NCBI GenBank assembly: GCA_934631025.1
Contig: CAKTXR010000023.1
Coordinates: forward strand, 1-38,955
Origin: an uncultured Clostridia bacterium
Lineage (GTDB): Bacteria; Bacillota; Clostridia; Christensenellales; Aristaeellaceae
Reading direction: 5' to 3'
Length of the DNA: 38,955 bases
Shown: one piece after another, positions 1 to 8,161 of the stretch
Position numbering within the stretch: position 1 is the stretch's first letter
Layout: every line of letters begins with the position of its first letter
Notes under the pieces: generated by a model
Databases searched by the model: none
Told to the model about the DNA's origin: nothing
The model's input: the letters and a program-made list of their open reading frames with translations, nothing else
Position numbers and translations under genes: made by a program

Positions 1-626
1 TGAAGAGAGTCCAGAGAGCCAATGGCTCTTTGGCGCAGGTTTGGGGGCGCGCAGCCCCCAACGTTCTCCCCGCGGTATCATATCGAATATGCAATTACTG
101 CGCCAGAGGAACATGATTGGCTTGCGACTCGATTGCGGCGCAGTCATATGCTTTACGAGTCACGGCGAATGGATATTGCTTCTGTTCAAGGCTTGTCCTT
201 CCCCTAGGAGGCTTTCCGGTCGCCTCCTGGACTTCTTCGGGGTCCCCGTCGGAGACTTGTCGGGGAATTTATGTCGGGAGATTTGTCGGGGAACTCCGTC
301 GGGATCGCCATAGATAAACGAACAATCCCAAAGTGAACCAGAAAATCCCGATAACCGCAGAACAATGGAGAAAGCTCTAATGGCGATCCCGACCTACGCG
401 GGAATAGGAATGCAGCATATCGCAAGCCGTTTCTTTTTCCTCAAGGAGGAAAAAGACAGGCGTGATCTAACACAAGACGCGGCAATAGGAATGTAACGAC
501 GGGCGGGGTCGAATACAAGACATTGCAATAGGAATGCAAGGCAGGCATGAACCGAACGCGAAACGCCGCAATTCCCCGCCCTCACCCCGCCAAACGCTCT
601 TTTCGATAAAGAAGTCGGGAATCTCC
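1..626. other. Non-coding, repeat-rich left edge
   Basis: I see no convincing gene here: short ORFs occur in several overlapping frames but lack ribosome sites and recognisable domains. Visible structure: a G5/C5 hairpin near 43-61; five spaced GTCGG words starting at 248, 259, 273, 285 and 298; a perfect 14-bp inverted repeat (298-311 against 380-393) enclosing 68 bp; and three copies of AATAGGAATG starting at 403, 484 and 527. The stretch reads like decayed or interspersed non-coding repeat material between the unseen left neighbour and the fucosidase promoter. Confidence 0.5.
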
Positions 627-656
627 TTGCCACGGCCACCGGAGCTATGCTATAAT
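627..656 (+). promoter_or_regulatory. Promoter of the fucosidase gene
   Basis: A TTGCCA -35 box (627-632) lies 18 bp before a TATAAT -10 box (651-656), and the -10 is preceded by TGC, giving an extended -10. Transcription would start about 35 bp before the ATG at 701. This is a sigma-A type promoter by sequence only. Confidence 0.65.
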
Positions 657-700
657 GTCAAAAGCAAACGACTTATATACAGACGGGAGCGTGACTATTC

Positions 701-1984
701 ATGGATTCGATGAAACTCAAGCCCAGCGCCGGCCAGCTGGCCTTTATGGACTGGGAATACGGCGTGTTTTTCCATTTCGGCATCCGCAGCTTCTTCCTCG
801 GCCATAAGGACTGGGATAACCGCCCCATGCCCGCCGAGGCCTTCAACCCCGAACAGCTGGACTGCGAGCAGTGGATCCGCACCATTAAGGACGCGGGCGC
901 GACCTACGCCATTCTCGTGTGCAAGCACCACGACGGCTTCGCCAACTGGCCGTCCAGGTATACCGATTACTCCGTCGCAGCCACGCCCTGGAAGGACGGC
1001 AAGGGCGACGTCGTGCGCGAATATGTAAACGCCTGCCGCAAATACGGCCTGAAGGTCGGCCTGTACTATTCGCCGGCGCAGTGGGGCGGCAAGATCAGCT
1101 TTAAGGAAGACCGCGAATACGACGATTATTTCATCAATCAGATCAGCGAGCTGCTGACCGGCTACGGCAAGATCGACTACCTGTGGTTCGACGGCTGCGG
1201 CAGCGAGGGCCATCAGTATGACACCGACCGCATCGTCAAGGCCATCCGCGGAATGCAGCCGGAGATCCTGATCTTCTCCATGTGGGATCCCGATACCCGC
1301 TGGGTGGGCAACGAGGACGGCTATGCGCCCATGCCCAACTTCAACACCACCACCGACGTGGATTTCTCCATGCTCGCCACCGAAAAGGAAAAGCTGGCGC
1401 ACGCCAAGTTCCTGCCCTCCGAGTGCGATTTCAAGATGCGCTCCACCTGGTTCGACTGCGAGCTGAACGAGGACACCATTAAGGAAGCCGACGAGCTGAT
1501 GGGCATCTATGAGATGAGCGTTGGCCGCGGCGCGAACTTCCTCATTAACATCGGCCCCGATAAGCACGGCCTGCTGCCCGAAAAGGACGTTCAGCGCATC
1601 ACTGAGTTTGGCAATAGGCTCAAGGCGCGCTACGGACAGGCGCTGCCCTTCGGCGACGCGGAAAAGACCGCGGACAACGAGTGGAGCATCGCCATGGACG
1701 GCTTCAGCACCGAGCGCGGCGAGGGCGAAAAGGCCAACGCGCTGGTCAACCACGTGGTTATCCGCGAGGATCTGACCGACGGCGAGAGCATCGAGGAGTT
1801 CCGCCTGTACGCGCATATGCCCGCCTACCGCAGCAAGCGCGTGTGCCTTTACAAAGGCGATACCGTCGGCCACAAGGCCATATGCGTCATACCGACGATG
1901 CGCACCGGCCGGATCACGCTCGAGGTGACGAAGGCCAACGGCGATGTGAAGATCCGCGACATCAAGGCCTATTACGCCGAATAA
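701..1984 (+). CDS. Alpha-L-fucosidase, GH29 family
   Basis: 427-residue glycoside hydrolase predicted to remove alpha-L-fucose from glycans by a retaining mechanism. The N-terminal two thirds reads as the GH29 barrel: GVFFHFGIRS near residues 21-30, the KHHDGF motif at 75-80, and a WFDG motif whose Asp164 fits the family nucleophile. A beta-rich C-terminal part follows. There is no signal peptide or membrane segment, so the enzyme is probably cytoplasmic and would act on imported fuco-oligosaccharides. The ATG at 701 follows a GGGAG ribosome site, and the gene has its own promoter and a 12-bp-stem terminator, so it is monocistronic. The acid/base residue was not assigned. Substrate linkage cannot be told from sequence. 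Confidence 0.92.
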   Translation: MDSMKLKPSAGQLAFMDWEYGVFFHFGIRSFFLGHKDWDNRPMPAEAFNPEQLDCEQWIRTIKDAGATYAILVCKHHDGFANWPSRYTDYSVAATPWKDGKGDVVREYVNACRKYGLKVGLYYSPAQWGGKISFKEDREYDDYFINQISELLTGYGKIDYLWFDGCGSEGHQYDTDRIVKAIRGMQPEILIFSMWDPDTRWVGNEDGYAPMPNFNTTTDVDFSMLATEKEKLAHAKFLPSECDFKMRSTWFDCELNEDTIKEADELMGIYEMSVGRGANFLINIGPDKHGLLPEKDVQRITEFGNRLKARYGQALPFGDAEKTADNEWSIAMDGFSTERGEGEKANALVNHVVIREDLTDGESIEEFRLYAHMPAYRSKRVCLYKGDTVGHKAICVIPTMRTGRITLEVTKANGDVKIRDIKAYYAE

Positions 1985-1990
1985 GCGCGC

Positions 1991-2022
1991 TCAGCCTCCC
2001 GAGGACGACTTCGGGAGGCTGA
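1991..2022. terminator. Bidirectional hairpin terminator
   Basis: A perfect 12-bp stem (1991-2002 with 2011-2022) with an 8-nt loop sits between the convergent fucosidase and dpaB genes. The T-tracts on either side are weak. Confidence 0.7.
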
Positions 2023-2032
2023 ACTTTACCCC

Positions 2033-2617
2033 TTATACCAGCAGCGGCTGGAGCTGCCGCCCCTCCAGCGCCGCGCAGGCCGATTCAAAGATCAGATCGA
2101 ACCGCGCCACCAGCGAGGCGGGTTTCTTTTCCGGACTGTCCTGCCGGAAGGGCACGAAATAGAAATTGCGGCAGGCCAGCAGCGCGCCGATGTTTTTGGC
2201 GCACATGGCCAGCGCGTCGTTCGTGGAGACGGCCAGCAGCACCGGCCCGCCGTTGCGCAGGTGCGATTTGGCCGCCATGATCACCGGCGTGTCGATGATC
2301 CCGCAGGCCAGCTTGCCCAGCGAATTGCCGGTGCAGGGCGCGACGATCACCAGATCGAGCAGATGCTTCGGGCCGATCGGCTCCACCTCGGGCAGCGTGT
2401 GCCAGATGGGGCGGCCGCAGATCGCTTCAAGGCGGCTCTTCACCTGATCGGCTGTGTAAAAGCGCGTGTCCAGCGACCACACGTTGTCGGAGAGAATGGG
2501 GTAAAGCTCCGCGCCCTCGTCGGCCAGCCGCTGCGCTTCGGGGAAAACCTGCGAAAACGTGCAGAACGAGCCGGTCATCGCAAAGCCGATCTTCTTGCCG
2601 CTCAAAAGGCCGTTCAT
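2033..2617 (-). CDS. dpaB: Dipicolinate synthase subunit B (SpoVFB)
   Basis: 194-residue flavoprotein-like subunit of dipicolinate synthase, which converts the 4-hydroxy-tetrahydrodipicolinate made in lysine synthesis to dipicolinic acid in the mother cell during sporulation. The sequence opens with the flavodoxin-like KIGFAMTGSFCTF stretch and carries VIVAPCTGNSLGKLA near residues 91-105, as in the phosphopantothenoylcysteine-decarboxylase-like fold of this subunit. Its length is normal for the family. The ATG overlaps the dpaA stop as ATGA, with the ribosome site inside dpaA, so the two are translationally coupled. Presence of the pair is strong evidence for endospore formation. Confidence 0.93.
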   Translation of the reverse strand: MNGLLSGKKIGFAMTGSFCTFSQVFPEAQRLADEGAELYPILSDNVWSLDTRFYTADQVKSRLEAICGRPIWHTLPEVEPIGPKHLLDLVIVAPCTGNSLGKLACGIIDTPVIMAAKSHLRNGGPVLLAVSTNDALAMCAKNIGALLACRNFYFVPFRQDSPEKKPASLVARFDLIFESACAALEGRQLQPLLV

Positions 2618-3471
2618 GTCAAATCTCCTCCTTCTTCATGACTGCGCGGCCGTTCCGCGCCGATGAGATCGAGAAAGGCGTTCAGCTGGACGATCCCCGC
2701 GCTCATGGGGCAATAGCGCCCGGGCAGGTTGTTTTCCCGCGCGGCGTTCAGCCCCAATGCGAGCGCGTCGTCCAGCGAGAAGCCGTAGGGCGCGCTGGCC
2801 ACGTCGATCAGCACGGCCGATTTTTGAATGAGCTGGAGATCGCTCTTTTCCATGACGCGGCCCGGCACGGTCGTGACAATCAGCTCCGCCCAGCCCAGCC
2901 GTCCGCCCAGCGCGCCGAAGCCGCAGGCGAACAGCCCGTCGGCGCGGGCCAGCGCGCGGGATTCCTCGCGGCGGGCGCAGGCGCAGACCGTGCAGCCCAG
3001 ATCGCGCAGCCTGAGCGCCGTGTCGCGGCCGATGCGGCCGTAGCCGATGATCAGCGCGCGAGCGCCCTGTAAGGAGAACGCGGCGCGGCTCATCAGCGCG
3101 TGCAGCGCGCCCTCGGCGGTCAGGACGGCGTTTTTGCGCAGATAGTCCTCGCTGTCCGACAGGCAGAGGTGCGCGCGCGTGAACGAGGCGGGCTTCTTCA
3201 GCACGTCGGGAAAAACCAGACGCGTGCCCGGGCGCAGCGCGGCAATCAGCGCGTCCGCGTCGATCACTTTTCCCAGCGGCCCCGGAAACGGCGTGCGCCA
3301 TGGATTGGCCATGAGCACCGCGTCGGCCTGAGAAACGTCCTCCCACGACGCGCGGGGGAAGCTGAGCGGGCTGTTCTCCAGCCCCAGCGCCGAGACGCTC
3401 AGGGCGCGCCGTTCGGCTTCATGGGCGGCATAGGCGGCGCGCGCGTCTCCGCCGGCAATGAGCAGCTTCAT
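2614..3471 (-). CDS. dpaA: Dipicolinate synthase subunit A (SpoVFA)
   Basis: 285-residue NAD(P)-binding subunit of dipicolinate synthase. An N-terminal domain is followed by a Rossmann motif IIGYGRIGRD at residues 141-150, as in the family. With DpaB it supplies dipicolinate, which chelates calcium in the spore core and gives heat resistance. The ATG at 3471 follows a GGAGGTG site. A CATAGTATG word lies about 50 bp upstream on the minus strand and resembles the -10 of a mother-cell sigma factor (sigma-E or sigma-K), but a matching -35 is not clear. No other spore gene is visible nearby. Confidence 0.93.
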   Translation of the reverse strand: MKLLIAGGDARAAYAAHEAERRALSVSALGLENSPLSFPRASWEDVSQADAVLMANPWRTPFPGPLGKVIDADALIAALRPGTRLVFPDVLKKPASFTRAHLCLSDSEDYLRKNAVLTAEGALHALMSRAAFSLQGARALIIGYGRIGRDTALRLRDLGCTVCACARREESRALARADGLFACGFGALGGRLGWAELIVTTVPGRVMEKSDLQLIQKSAVLIDVASAPYGFSLDDALALGLNAARENNLPGRYCPMSAGIVQLNAFLDLIGAERPRSHEEGGDLT

Positions 3472-3568
3472 AGAATAAAGTCACCTCCGAGGGAATATCG
3501 GGAAATTTCACTGGCATACTATGCGGGCGCGGCCAACGCGTGCCTTGAAAAGAAGGGAGCGCTTCCTT

Positions 3569-3856
3569 ATGGACAAAAAGGGCGGGAAATACCGCTTTTT
3601 TCAGCACAGCGCGTGCGAATTTTTCCCCTGCCATAAAACGGACAGACCGGAGGACTTTAACTGCCTGTTCTGCTACTGTCCGCTCTATGCGCTGGGGCGA
3701 AGGTGCGGCGGTAATTTCCGCTATCTGGAAAACGGCGTGAAGGATTGCAGCGGCTGCCTGATTCCGCACGAGCGCGGCAATTACGATCTCATCGTCGGGC
3801 GATTTGAAGAGATCGCCGCGCTGATGAAAGACGTTGACAAACCGGCGGAGAAATGA
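3569..3856 (+). CDS. Cysteine-rich small domain protein
   Basis: 95-residue soluble protein with many Cys residues (HSACEFFPC, FNCLFCYCP, RRCGG, DCSGC), fitting the cysteine-rich small domain family (PF04071 by recollection), thought to bind metal. Members are often found near cobamide genes. The ATG at 3569 was chosen over an upstream ATG at 3521 because GGGAG sits 9 bp before it. Its stop codon lies inside the promoter of the downstream cobalamin riboswitch, so the gene belongs to a different transcript but may be functionally linked to B12. Function is unknown. Confidence 0.75.
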   Translation: MDKKGGKYRFFQHSACEFFPCHKTDRPEDFNCLFCYCPLYALGRRCGGNFRYLENGVKDCSGCLIPHERGNYDLIVGRFEEIAALMKDVDKPAEK

Positions 3857-3862
3857 TATACT
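3834..3862 (+). promoter_or_regulatory. Promoter driving the cobalamin riboswitch
   Basis: TTGACA (3834-3839), 17-bp spacer, TATACT (3857-3862). It overlaps the last codons of the Cys-rich gene. The expected start near 3869 places the whole riboswitch in the leader. Confidence 0.8.
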
Positions 3863-3879
3863 GACGCATGAAAAGTACA

Positions 3880-3995
3880 TACTCCGCAGTCGGTTCCGAA
3901 GGATCGGATCAGAGGGAAGTTGGGTGAAAATCCCGCGCAACAGCCATTACCGTGATCGAAAAGCGCGCTTTTCGTCAGCCGGGATACTTGCCGAG
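3880..3995 (+). ncRNA. Cobalamin (B12) riboswitch
   Basis: The conserved cobalamin aptamer blocks occur in order: GGTTCCG near 3892, AGAGGGAAG at 3911-3919, GGGTGAAAATCCC at 3922-3934, CGCAACAGCCATTACCGTGA just after, a variable arm with the GCGCGC/GCGCTT region, and the B12 box GTCAGCCGGGATACTTGCC at 3974-3992. This variant, with ACAGCCATTACCGTGA in place of CCCGCCACTGT, is seen in Firmicutes riboswitches. A clear terminator or Shine-Dalgarno-masking platform could not be identified in the roughly 185 bases before the next gene; a weak GCGC hairpin near 4088-4101 is followed by TTGTTT. It implies that the downstream genes are repressed by B12. Confidence 0.88.
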
Positions 3996-4180
3996 TGCGT
4001 TAGCGGGCGCTGGATTCGTTTCCGGCGGGCTTTTGGATATTGAAGAGCGCAACCGCCCCCGTCCTTCCGAATGAGCGGAGGGCGCTTTGCTGCGCTTGTT
4101 TGATTCACAGGGGAAGGATAGGAGCATCGTTGCGCCATTCATGAGAAATCATGGATGGCTTTTGTTGTGTGTGAGGCGTT

Positions 4181-4489
4181 ATGAAGGGAAAATATTCCAC
4201 AGAGACGGCCATCGCGCTGCTGCGTGAGAAGGCGCAGGCGCTGAAAGAAGCGGGCGAGACGCGCTGCCCCCGCCGCGGCGATTTTTCCGAGGAAGAGGTC
4301 GTGGCGATCAAGGCGTTTTTAGGGCCGTGGCCAAGGGCGCTGGAGCAGGCCGGTCTCAAGCCGGTCAGCCGTCCCGAGCGCGAAATCAGGCGGCAGGAGC
4401 GCCGCATCATCGCCAAGCGCAAGACCACCGCGGCCAAAATCGCGGCGCGCAGGGCGAAGGAAGCGGCCGAGCAATCCCCATCATCGTGA
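4181..4489 (+). CDS. Homing-endonuclease-associated repeat protein
   Basis: 102-residue, very basic protein. Residues 5-60 carry one unit that resembles the homing-endonuclease-associated (HNH) repeat: AIALLREKAQAL, then CPRRGDFSEEEVVAIKAFLG and PWPRALEQAGLKP. In phage and intron endonucleases such repeats bind DNA. The C-terminal 40 residues are a Lys/Arg/Ala-rich helix. No HNH catalytic domain is present, so a small DNA- or RNA-binding protein is more likely than a nuclease. The ATG follows a modest GAGG site. It is the first gene after the riboswitch, which is odd because it has no obvious transport role. Confidence 0.6.
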   Translation: MKGKYSTETAIALLREKAQALKEAGETRCPRRGDFSEEEVVAIKAFLGPWPRALEQAGLKPVSRPEREIRRQERRIIAKRKTTAAKIAARRAKEAAEQSPSS

Positions 4490-4544
4490 TACCCGCGTGA
4501 AGGCGCGTATCAAATATATACTCTAAAGGAAAGAGGAGATAACC

Positions 4545-5234
4545 ATGAAGAAGATCCTTGCCCTGACGCTGGCGGCCCTGATGCTGCTCAGCCTGACCCC
4601 CGTGCTGGCCGAGGAGGCCGCGCCCGTCGTGTATGTGACCATCGCCAACGGCGAAGTCGTGCTGCCCTGGCAGGCGGTCGAGCTGACCGACGCGGATGAG
4701 GACGGCGCTCTGACCATCGCCGACGCGCTCTATCTGGCGCACGAGGCCGCGTTCGAGGGCGGCGCCGAGGCCGGCTTTGCCTGCGAGAACACCGAGTACG
4801 GCCTGTCTCTGACCAAGCTCTGGGGTGTTGACAACGGCGGCGCGTTTGGTTATTATGTGAACGACGCGATGGCGATGAGTCTGGCCGATCCCGTCGCGGA
4901 CGGCGACTACATCAGCGCGTATGTCTACACCGACGCCGCGACCTATTCCGACGCCTACTGCTTCTTCGATCTCAAGACCGCTTCCGAGGGCGATGTGACG
5001 CTGACGCTGTCCGGCGTGAGCTTCGATAAGGACTTTACGCTCCTGACCAACCCCATCGCCGGCGCGACCATCACCATCAACGGCGAGAAGACCGACGCTG
5101 TGACCGACGAGAACGGCCAGGCCACCGTGACCGTGAAGGCCGGCGACGTAATCAGCGCCGTGTCCGACACGATGACGCTGGTGCCGCCCTGCTGCGTGGT
5201 CGCTGAGGCCGCCGAGGAGAAGGCCGCCGCGTAA
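4545..5234 (+). CDS. Secreted DUF4430-like (transcobalamin beta-lobe-like) protein
   Basis: 229-residue exported protein. Residues 1-22 are a Sec signal peptide ending LTPVLA. The mature N-terminal region contains a DADEDGALTIADAL loop that could bind calcium. It then has a stretch like the DUF4430/transcobalamin C-terminal lobe (YGLSLTKLWGVDNG, then GYYVNDAMAMSLADPVADGD and YISAYVYTD). A second beta-sandwich-like part (ATITINGEKTDAVTDENGQA) resembles bacterial Ig-like or carboxypeptidase-regulatory domains. A very good ribosome site (AGAGGAG) and an 17-bp gap to the next gene indicate an operon. Context after the B12 riboswitch suggests a surface corrinoid-binding partner. The family call rests on motif reading and needs a profile search. 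Confidence 0.6.
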   Translation: MKKILALTLAALMLLSLTPVLAEEAAPVVYVTIANGEVVLPWQAVELTDADEDGALTIADALYLAHEAAFEGGAEAGFACENTEYGLSLTKLWGVDNGGAFGYYVNDAMAMSLADPVADGDYISAYVYTDAATYSDAYCFFDLKTASEGDVTLTLSGVSFDKDFTLLTNPIAGATITINGEKTDAVTDENGQATVTVKAGDVISAVSDTMTLVPPCCVVAEAAEEKAAA

Positions 5235-5251
5235 ATTAAAGGGGAATTGAT

Positions 5252-6811
5252 ATGCGCAATCGAATGATGAAGGCTGCCTGCCGCGCGCTCGCGCTCGTGA
5301 CGGCGCTCCTTCTTCTGCTCGGCTGCGCGCCCGCTTCGGCTGAGGATACCGTCCGTGAGACAAAGGCGCTCATCGACGGTATCCTTTCGTATAGGCTGAA
5401 TGCGGCGGGCGCGGCCGGCGTTCAGGACTGGCTGGATCATCAGGCGGCCGAAAACGCCGCGGGCGAGGCGTGGTGGGCGCTCTCACTGCGTGCGTACGAT
5501 CCGTCGCTCGACTTTTCCGCCTATGCGGACGCGCTGGAAGAAACCGTGCGCGATCATGCGCCCGCCGGCGCGTCGGCGCGGGAAAAGCTGGCGCTGACGC
5601 TCATCGCCTGCGGACGCGAAGGCAATGCGTTCGTTCAGAAAACCTGCGACGAGGCCATAGGCGCGCAGGGCATCATGAGCCTGATATTCGGGCTGCATCT
5701 CATATCGAACGGACGGGAAAGCGCGCTCTATACGCGCAATGAGCTGATCGATGCGCTCGCGGCGCTCCAGCTTGCGGACGGCGGCTGGGCGCTCAGGGGC
5801 GATGCGGGCGACGTGGATGTGACCGCCATGGCGCTTCAGGCGCTCGCGCTCTGCGGCGGCGCGGAGGAGAGCGTCGGGCGGGGGCTGTCCTTCCTCGCTG
5901 CGCGGCAGAACGACGACGGCGGCTACAGCGGCTTTGACGGCCCCAACGCGGAAAGCACGGCGCAGGTGATCATCGCGCTGACGGCGCTCTCCGTCGATCC
6001 GCTTTCCGACGCGCGTTTTGTCAAGAACGGGCGCAGCGCCGTGGACGTGCTGGCGGGCTATCGTCTGGCGGACGGCAGCTTTGCGCACGTTCCGGGCGGC
6101 GCGTCCAACGCCTCGGCGACGACGCAGGCGCTCATGGCGCTGACGGCGCTCTACAGTTCTCAGACCGGCGGCCGCGCGTTTTACGATCTCAGCGCCGTGC
6201 CGCAGGAAGCGTCGGGCAAAGCGCTTGCGCTCGGATGGCGCGCGTGGACGTGCATCGCGCTGGGCGCGGCGGCGGCGCTGATCTGCCTGATACTGTTTGT
6301 CACGGGCAGGCGGCACTATAAGAACTATCTGTTCGTGCTCGGGCTGTGCGGCGCGCTGTGTCTGCTCGTCTGCTTTGTCGACGTTCGCTCGGCGGAGGAC
6401 TATTACGGTCATACGGACGCAAAGGGCGAAATCGTCGGGCAGGCGACGATGACCATCCGCTGCGATACGCTGACCGGCCGCGCGCAGAGCGAGTATGTTC
6501 CCGCGGACGGCGTGATCCTGCCTGAAACGGCGTTTGACATCGAGGCGGGCGAGACGGTCTACGATCTGCTGGTTGAGGCGGCGCGCGTCTATAAGATTCA
6601 GATGGAGAGCGAGGGCGCGGGCGGCATGGTCTATGTGTCCGGCATCGGTTATCTATATGAGTTCGATTACGGCGATCTGTCCGGCTGGATGTACCGCGTG
6701 AACGGCGAAACGCCTTCGGTCGGCTGCGCGGAATACGCGCTTTCGGACGGCGATCAGGTCGAATGGCTCTATACCTGCGATCTGGGGAACGATCTGGAGC
6801 CGGCGGCGTGA
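5252..6811 (+). CDS. Membrane-anchored transcobalamin-like protein
   Basis: 519 residues. An N-terminal signal or lipoprotein segment (LLLGC, Cys24; alternative cleavage after ASA30) is followed by an alpha6/alpha6 domain (about 30-315) with three terpenoid-cyclase-type repeats: LADGGW at 174-179, DDGGYSGFDG at 221-230 and LADGSF at 272-277. Two membrane helices come next (331-351 and 359-377) with a basic GRRHYK loop between them. The DUF4430 domain follows (about 397-508: TVYDLLVEA, GWMYRVNGETP, GDQVEWLYT). This is the two-lobe order of transcobalamin and intrinsic factor, with a helical hairpin inserted so both lobes would face outside. It lies under the B12 riboswitch and before an ECF transporter. 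Corrinoid binding is inferred, not shown. Confidence 0.75.
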   Translation: MRNRMMKAACRALALVTALLLLLGCAPASAEDTVRETKALIDGILSYRLNAAGAAGVQDWLDHQAAENAAGEAWWALSLRAYDPSLDFSAYADALEETVRDHAPAGASAREKLALTLIACGREGNAFVQKTCDEAIGAQGIMSLIFGLHLISNGRESALYTRNELIDALAALQLADGGWALRGDAGDVDVTAMALQALALCGGAEESVGRGLSFLAARQNDDGGYSGFDGPNAESTAQVIIALTALSVDPLSDARFVKNGRSAVDVLAGYRLADGSFAHVPGGASNASATTQALMALTALYSSQTGGRAFYDLSAVPQEASGKALALGWRAWTCIALGAAAALICLILFVTGRRHYKNYLFVLGLCGALCLLVCFVDVRSAEDYYGHTDAKGEIVGQATMTIRCDTLTGRAQSEYVPADGVILPETAFDIEAGETVYDLLVEAARVYKIQMESEGAGGMVYVSGIGYLYEFDYGDLSGWMYRVNGETPSVGCAEYALSDGDQVEWLYTCDLGNDLEPAA

Positions 6812-7285
6812 GCGACGGGCAGAGGGAAGCGCTATGTCGAGCTGCCTTATAGTGCAGGGAGTAGATAAAAGGCATCGAGTCGCTGTTTGGAGCACTCGAA
6901 CGGCGAGACGACAGCGCGCTTTGCGGCACATTCGGTCGCGGGTCGATTCGGCGAGTTTGCCGCAGTGAAAGCGGCACAGCGTTTCACAACGGCGTGGAGA
7001 ACAGAAAACTCGGAAGCCGGTGTGTGCGTCAGGTAGAGGAAATCGCCGTATCGAGCGGATTACGCAAGGCTCAGAGAAAAATGCTTTGGAGTATTTGGGC
7101 GGCGAAAGAACAGTTCGGCGCGCCTTTGGGACGTATTTCGAGCTATGGCGGGCGCGCTTCGACGAGTCTGGCTTTTCAGGAAAGGCCTGACGCGCCTTCC
7201 TCTTTATGACACATTGGGAAAATCGGGAACGAAAGCAGACGGCGCGCCGTCGGTACAGACGGGCGCGGAGAAGGGAGGGTGGGCG
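6812..7285 (+). other. 474-bp gap without a gene
   Basis: No ORF here has a good ribosome site and a plausible protein; a 71-codon ORF at 6994-7209 is low-complexity and unsupported. Visible structure is a hairpin at 7178-7201 (AGGAAAGGC with GCCTTCCT, one bulge) followed by CTTTATG, nested in a GGCGCG/CGCGCC outer pair, and a perfect 14-bp palindrome at 7238-7251. It may separate the binding-protein genes from the transporter genes as a weak terminator or RNA element. There are no B12-box motifs, so it is not a second cobalamin riboswitch. Confidence 0.45.
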
Positions 7286-8161
7286 ATGGGCGCGCTGGAC
7301 AGGCGGCATCCCGCGGCGGTGTTCGTCTACTTTGCGGGCGTGATGGCGGCGGCCATGCTGACGCTCAATCCCGCACTGCTGCTCCTCTCGATTGCGGGCG
7401 GCGCGCTGCTGCGGCTCGTTCGGGGCGAAGCGCGGCTTTCCTCGCTGCTGTTTTCGCTGATTCTGTTCGCGGCGATGACGCTGATCAATCCGCTTTTCAA
7501 TCACAACGGCGTGACGGTGCTCTTCGTGCTGGGCGACAGCCCCGTGACGCTGGAGGCGCTTTGCTACGGCGCGGCCTCGGCGGCGATGGTCACGGCGGTG
7601 CTGACATGGTGCCGATCTCTTTCGGGCGTGCTGGGCGAGGACAAGCTGCTCTATCTCTTCGCGCGCGTATCGCCGCGCATCGCGCTGATCGCGTCCATGG
7701 CGCTGCGGGGCGCGGCTCTGTTCTCCGAGCAGGCGCGGCGCGTGCGGCGCGCGCAGAAGGGGCTGGGGCTCTATAAAGAGGACAACATCGTCGATACGAT
7801 CCGCTCGGACACGCGCGTGTTCTCGATTCTGGTCACATGGGCGCTGGAGAACGGCGTGATTACGGCGGACAGCATGGCGGCGCGCGGCTACGGATCGGCG
7901 CGGCGCACGGCGTTCTCGCGCTATCGCTTCGCGCGCGGCGACGCGGCGCTGCTGGCGGCGGGGCTGCTCATGACGGGGCTGGCGCTCTGGGGCGTGCTTT
8001 CGGGCGCGCTGGACGTGAGCTACTATCCCGCCGTGCGCTGGGCGGAAATGTCGCCGCTGAGCTGGGCGGCGCTGATTGGATATGGCATACTGGCGCTCTG
8101 GCCGGCGCTGCTGGAAGGAGGGGAAAGGCTGAAATGGCGCTTCTTGAGATCGAAAATCTGA
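7286..8161 (+). CDS. ECF transporter T component
   Basis: 291-residue polytopic membrane protein, the coupling subunit (EcfT) of an energy-coupling factor vitamin transporter. It has a group of hydrophobic helices in the N-terminal half, a long amphipathic cytoplasmic region (RRVRRAQKGLGLYKEDN), the ARG signature in MAARGYGSARR that docks onto the ATPases, and further C-terminal helices. The ATG at 7286 has GGGAGGG 6 bp upstream and is preferred over an upstream ATG at 7145 that would add a non-membrane, low-quality extension. It overlaps the ATPase gene by 28 bp, so the two are co-translated. Confidence 0.85.
   Translation: MGALDRRHPAAVFVYFAGVMAAAMLTLNPALLLLSIAGGALLRLVRGEARLSSLLFSLILFAAMTLINPLFNHNGVTVLFVLGDSPVTLEALCYGAASAAMVTAVLTWCRSLSGVLGEDKLLYLFARVSPRIALIASMALRGAALFSEQARRVRRAQKGLGLYKEDNIVDTIRSDTRVFSILVTWALENGVITADSMAARGYGSARRTAFSRYRFARGDAALLAAGLLMTGLALWGVLSGALDVSYYPAVRWAEMSPLSWAALIGYGILALWPALLEGGERLKWRFLRSKI

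Noticed and set aside
403..536. Three AATAGGAATG words considered as a CRISPR array
   Set aside because: The repeat is only 10 bp, the spacings (81 and 43 bp) are irregular and no cas gene is nearby.
6994..7209. A 71-codon plus-strand ORF
   Set aside because: No ribosome site, no domain, and it overlaps hairpin sequence before the T component gene.
6812..7285. A second cobalamin riboswitch before the ECF genes
   Set aside because: AGAGGGAAG-like bases occur near 6821, but the GGTGAAAATCC and B12-box motifs are absent.
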